From positions 1 to 5,354 of the forward strand of contig JAFRZS010000213.1 in NCBI GenBank assembly GCA_017442445.1: a stretch of 5,354 bases of DNA, given 5' to 3'. A program made the translations under genes and the position numbers. This document shows positions 4,160 through 5,354 of the stretch, piece by piece. A model generated the notes under the pieces. That model was not told the DNA's origin. It ran no database searches and saw only the letters and a list, made by a program, of their open reading frames with translations. This DNA is from Clostridia bacterium. Its GTDB lineage: Bacteria; Bacillota; Clostridia; Oscillospirales; Acutalibacteraceae. Each line of letters begins with the position of its first letter. The first letter of the stretch is position 1.

Positions 4160-5354
4160 TCATTCTCTGTGCCATTTGATACCCTGGGGAGTATCTTCAA
4201 TAACGATACCCTGTGCTTTGAGGTCATCTCTGATTTTATCGGCAAGTGCCCAGTTCTTCTCTTTTCTTGCCTGTGTACGCTGTTCGATAAGAGCCTCTAT
4301 TTCGCTGTCAAGCGACTCTTTCTTTCTGTTGTAAACAAGACCGAGAACATCACAAAGCTCATCAAAAAGCTTTGCCGCTGCTTCACAGAGGAATTTTGAA
4401 GGCTTATCTGTGATGACATTTGTGTTAATATCACGGACAAGATCAAATACTGCTGCTAAAGCATCTGCTGTATTAAGGTCATCGTCCATAGCTGTGATAA
4501 ACTTTTCTCTGTATTTGTTGAGTGATTCTGCTATTGCTTCATCACCGTCATTTTTCTCAATTTCTGTATTTTCAAGAGCAAAATCAAGGTTATCTCTGCA
4601 GTTATAAAGTCTTGTAAGTGATGCCTTGCACTGCTCAATTATATCTGCGCTGTAGTTAATGGGACTTCTGTACTGTGAGGATATGAGGAGATAGCGAATC
4701 GGTTCATAGCCGTATTTCTCAGCAACATCACGCACTGTGAAGAAATTACCCTTTGACTTTGACATTTTTTCATTGTCAACATTTATATATCCGTTGTGCA
4801 TCCAATAATTCGCAAAAGACTTTCCGTTGCAGCATTCACTCTGTGCTATTTCATTTTCATGATGAGGGAAAATGAGATCCTGTCCGCCGCAGTGAATATC
4901 AATTGTTTCACCGAGATAACGGCGCACCATAGCTGAGCACTCAATATGCCAACCGGGTCTGCCCTTTCCCCACGGAGATTCCCAATAAGGTTCATCAGGT
5001 TTAGCTGCTTTCCAGAGTGCAAAATCCATAGGCTCTTTTTTGATTTCACCAACGCTTATTCTTGCACCTGCTTCAAGGTCTTCAAGAGGCTGATGTGAAA
5101 GTTTGCCGTATTCATCAAACTTTTTGGGGCTGAAATATACATCGCCGTTTGATTCATAAGCATAGCCTTTCTCAATAAGTGTTGAAACTATACTGATAAT
5201 TTCATCAATGTTTTCAGTTGCTTTAGGATGATAGGTTGCTTTTTTTACATTAAGACCTTCTGCATCTGTCCAGAATTCCTTGATATATTTCTCGGAAACT
5301 TCTGTGAATGTAGATTTCTCTTCTATCGCTCTTTTGATAATCTTATCATCTACA
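4160..5354 (-). CDS. cysS: Cysteinyl-tRNA synthetase CysS, 5' end cut by window edge
   Basis: CysS charges tRNA-Cys with cysteine using ATP in the cytosol (class Ia synthetase). The last 397 codons are visible, beginning in VDDKIIKRA. The family is about 460-470 residues, so roughly 70 residues with the HIGH motif and the first zinc Cys are off-window. Seen: AYESNGDVYFSP, GARISVGEIKKEPMDFALWK, GWHIECSAM with zinc Cys (fragment residue 139), FPHHENEIAQSE with zinc His164 and Glu168, and the ATP-binding loop KMSKS at 196-200. The Cys-His-Glu-KMSKS spacing (25, 4 and 28 residues) matches the E. coli enzyme. The C-terminal helical domain (LDFALENTE onward, about 250) ends with GIVIEDTPQGIKWHRE. 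An internal ATG at 5029 is not the start: conserved CysS sequence continues upstream to the edge. No terminator is visible after the stop, so readthrough would run antisense into the lipoprotein gene. Confidence 0.97.
   Translation of the reverse strand, partial: VDDKIIKRAIEEKSTFTEVSEKYIKEFWTDAEGLNVKKATYHPKATENIDEIISIVSTLIEKGYAYESNGDVYFSPKKFDEYGKLSHQPLEDLEAGARISVGEIKKEPMDFALWKAAKPDEPYWESPWGKGRPGWHIECSAMVRRYLGETIDIHCGGQDLIFPHHENEIAQSECCNGKSFANYWMHNGYINVDNEKMSKSKGNFFTVRDVAEKYGYEPIRYLLISSQYRSPINYSADIIEQCKASLTRLYNCRDNLDFALENTEIEKNDGDEAIAESLNKYREKFITAMDDDLNTADALAAVFDLVRDINTNVITDKPSKFLCEAAAKLFDELCDVLGLVYNRKKESLDSEIEALIEQRTQARKEKNWALADKIRDDLKAQGIVIEDTPQGIKWHRE

Noticed and set aside
4173..4215. Two copies of GATACCCTG and a GATAC/GTATC inverted repeat near the cysS 3' end
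   Set aside because: Both fall in conserved coding sequence (GIVIEDTPQGIKW), the stem is only 5 pairs and no T-run follows, so it is not a convincing terminator.
4160..5029. cysS as a complete 289-residue gene starting at 5029
   Set aside because: Conserved CysS sequence continues in frame to the window edge; the ATG is an internal Met in KKEPMDFALWK.

Overview
The window looks like ordinary chromosome from a low-GC Gram-positive bacterium, most likely class Clostridia (an Oscillospiraceae/Ruminococcaceae-like gut or anaerobic lineage is a reasonable guess, not a proof). The reasons are AT-rich codons and spacers, strong AGGGAG/GGAGG ribosome binding sites, a Bacillus-type propeptide-bearing iron-sulfur PurF, and the purE-purF-purM-purN order on one strand. 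I see no mobile element, CRISPR array, tRNA or rRNA.

Layout from left to right: purN (minus, cut by the left edge), purM (minus), purF (minus, broken by a one-base frameshift in a homopolymer), purE (minus), a 284-base divergent control region, a small lipoprotein gene (plus), and cysS (minus, cut by the right edge). Transcription of the purine genes starts in the control region near 3500 and runs toward position 1. purE-purF are separated by 14 bases, purF-purM by 48, and purM-purN overlap by 7, so they form one operon for IMP synthesis: PurF makes phosphoribosylamine (step 1), PurN formylates GAR, PurM closes the imidazole ring to AIR, and PurE makes CAIR. purC, purK, purD, purH and the FGAM synthase genes are not in view.

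The control region is the most interesting part. It contains two back-to-back sigma-A-like promoters whose -35 elements lie in near-identical 13-14 base inverted copies. It also has a perfect 7+7 base inverted repeat overlapping the purE promoter -10/start region. Between that promoter and purE lies an unannotated 24-codon open reading frame with its own strong Shine-Dalgarno. A stem-loop followed by a T-rich stretch begins exactly at the stop codon of this small frame. Together these suggest a leader-peptide or attenuation layer on purine synthesis, which is an inference from sequence alone.

The plus-strand lipoprotein gene has no recognised family. It is tail-to-tail with cysS: the two stop codons abut with no spacer and no visible terminator. 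The partial cysS keeps its zinc ligands and KMSKS loop; only about the first 70 codons, including HIGH, lie outside the window.
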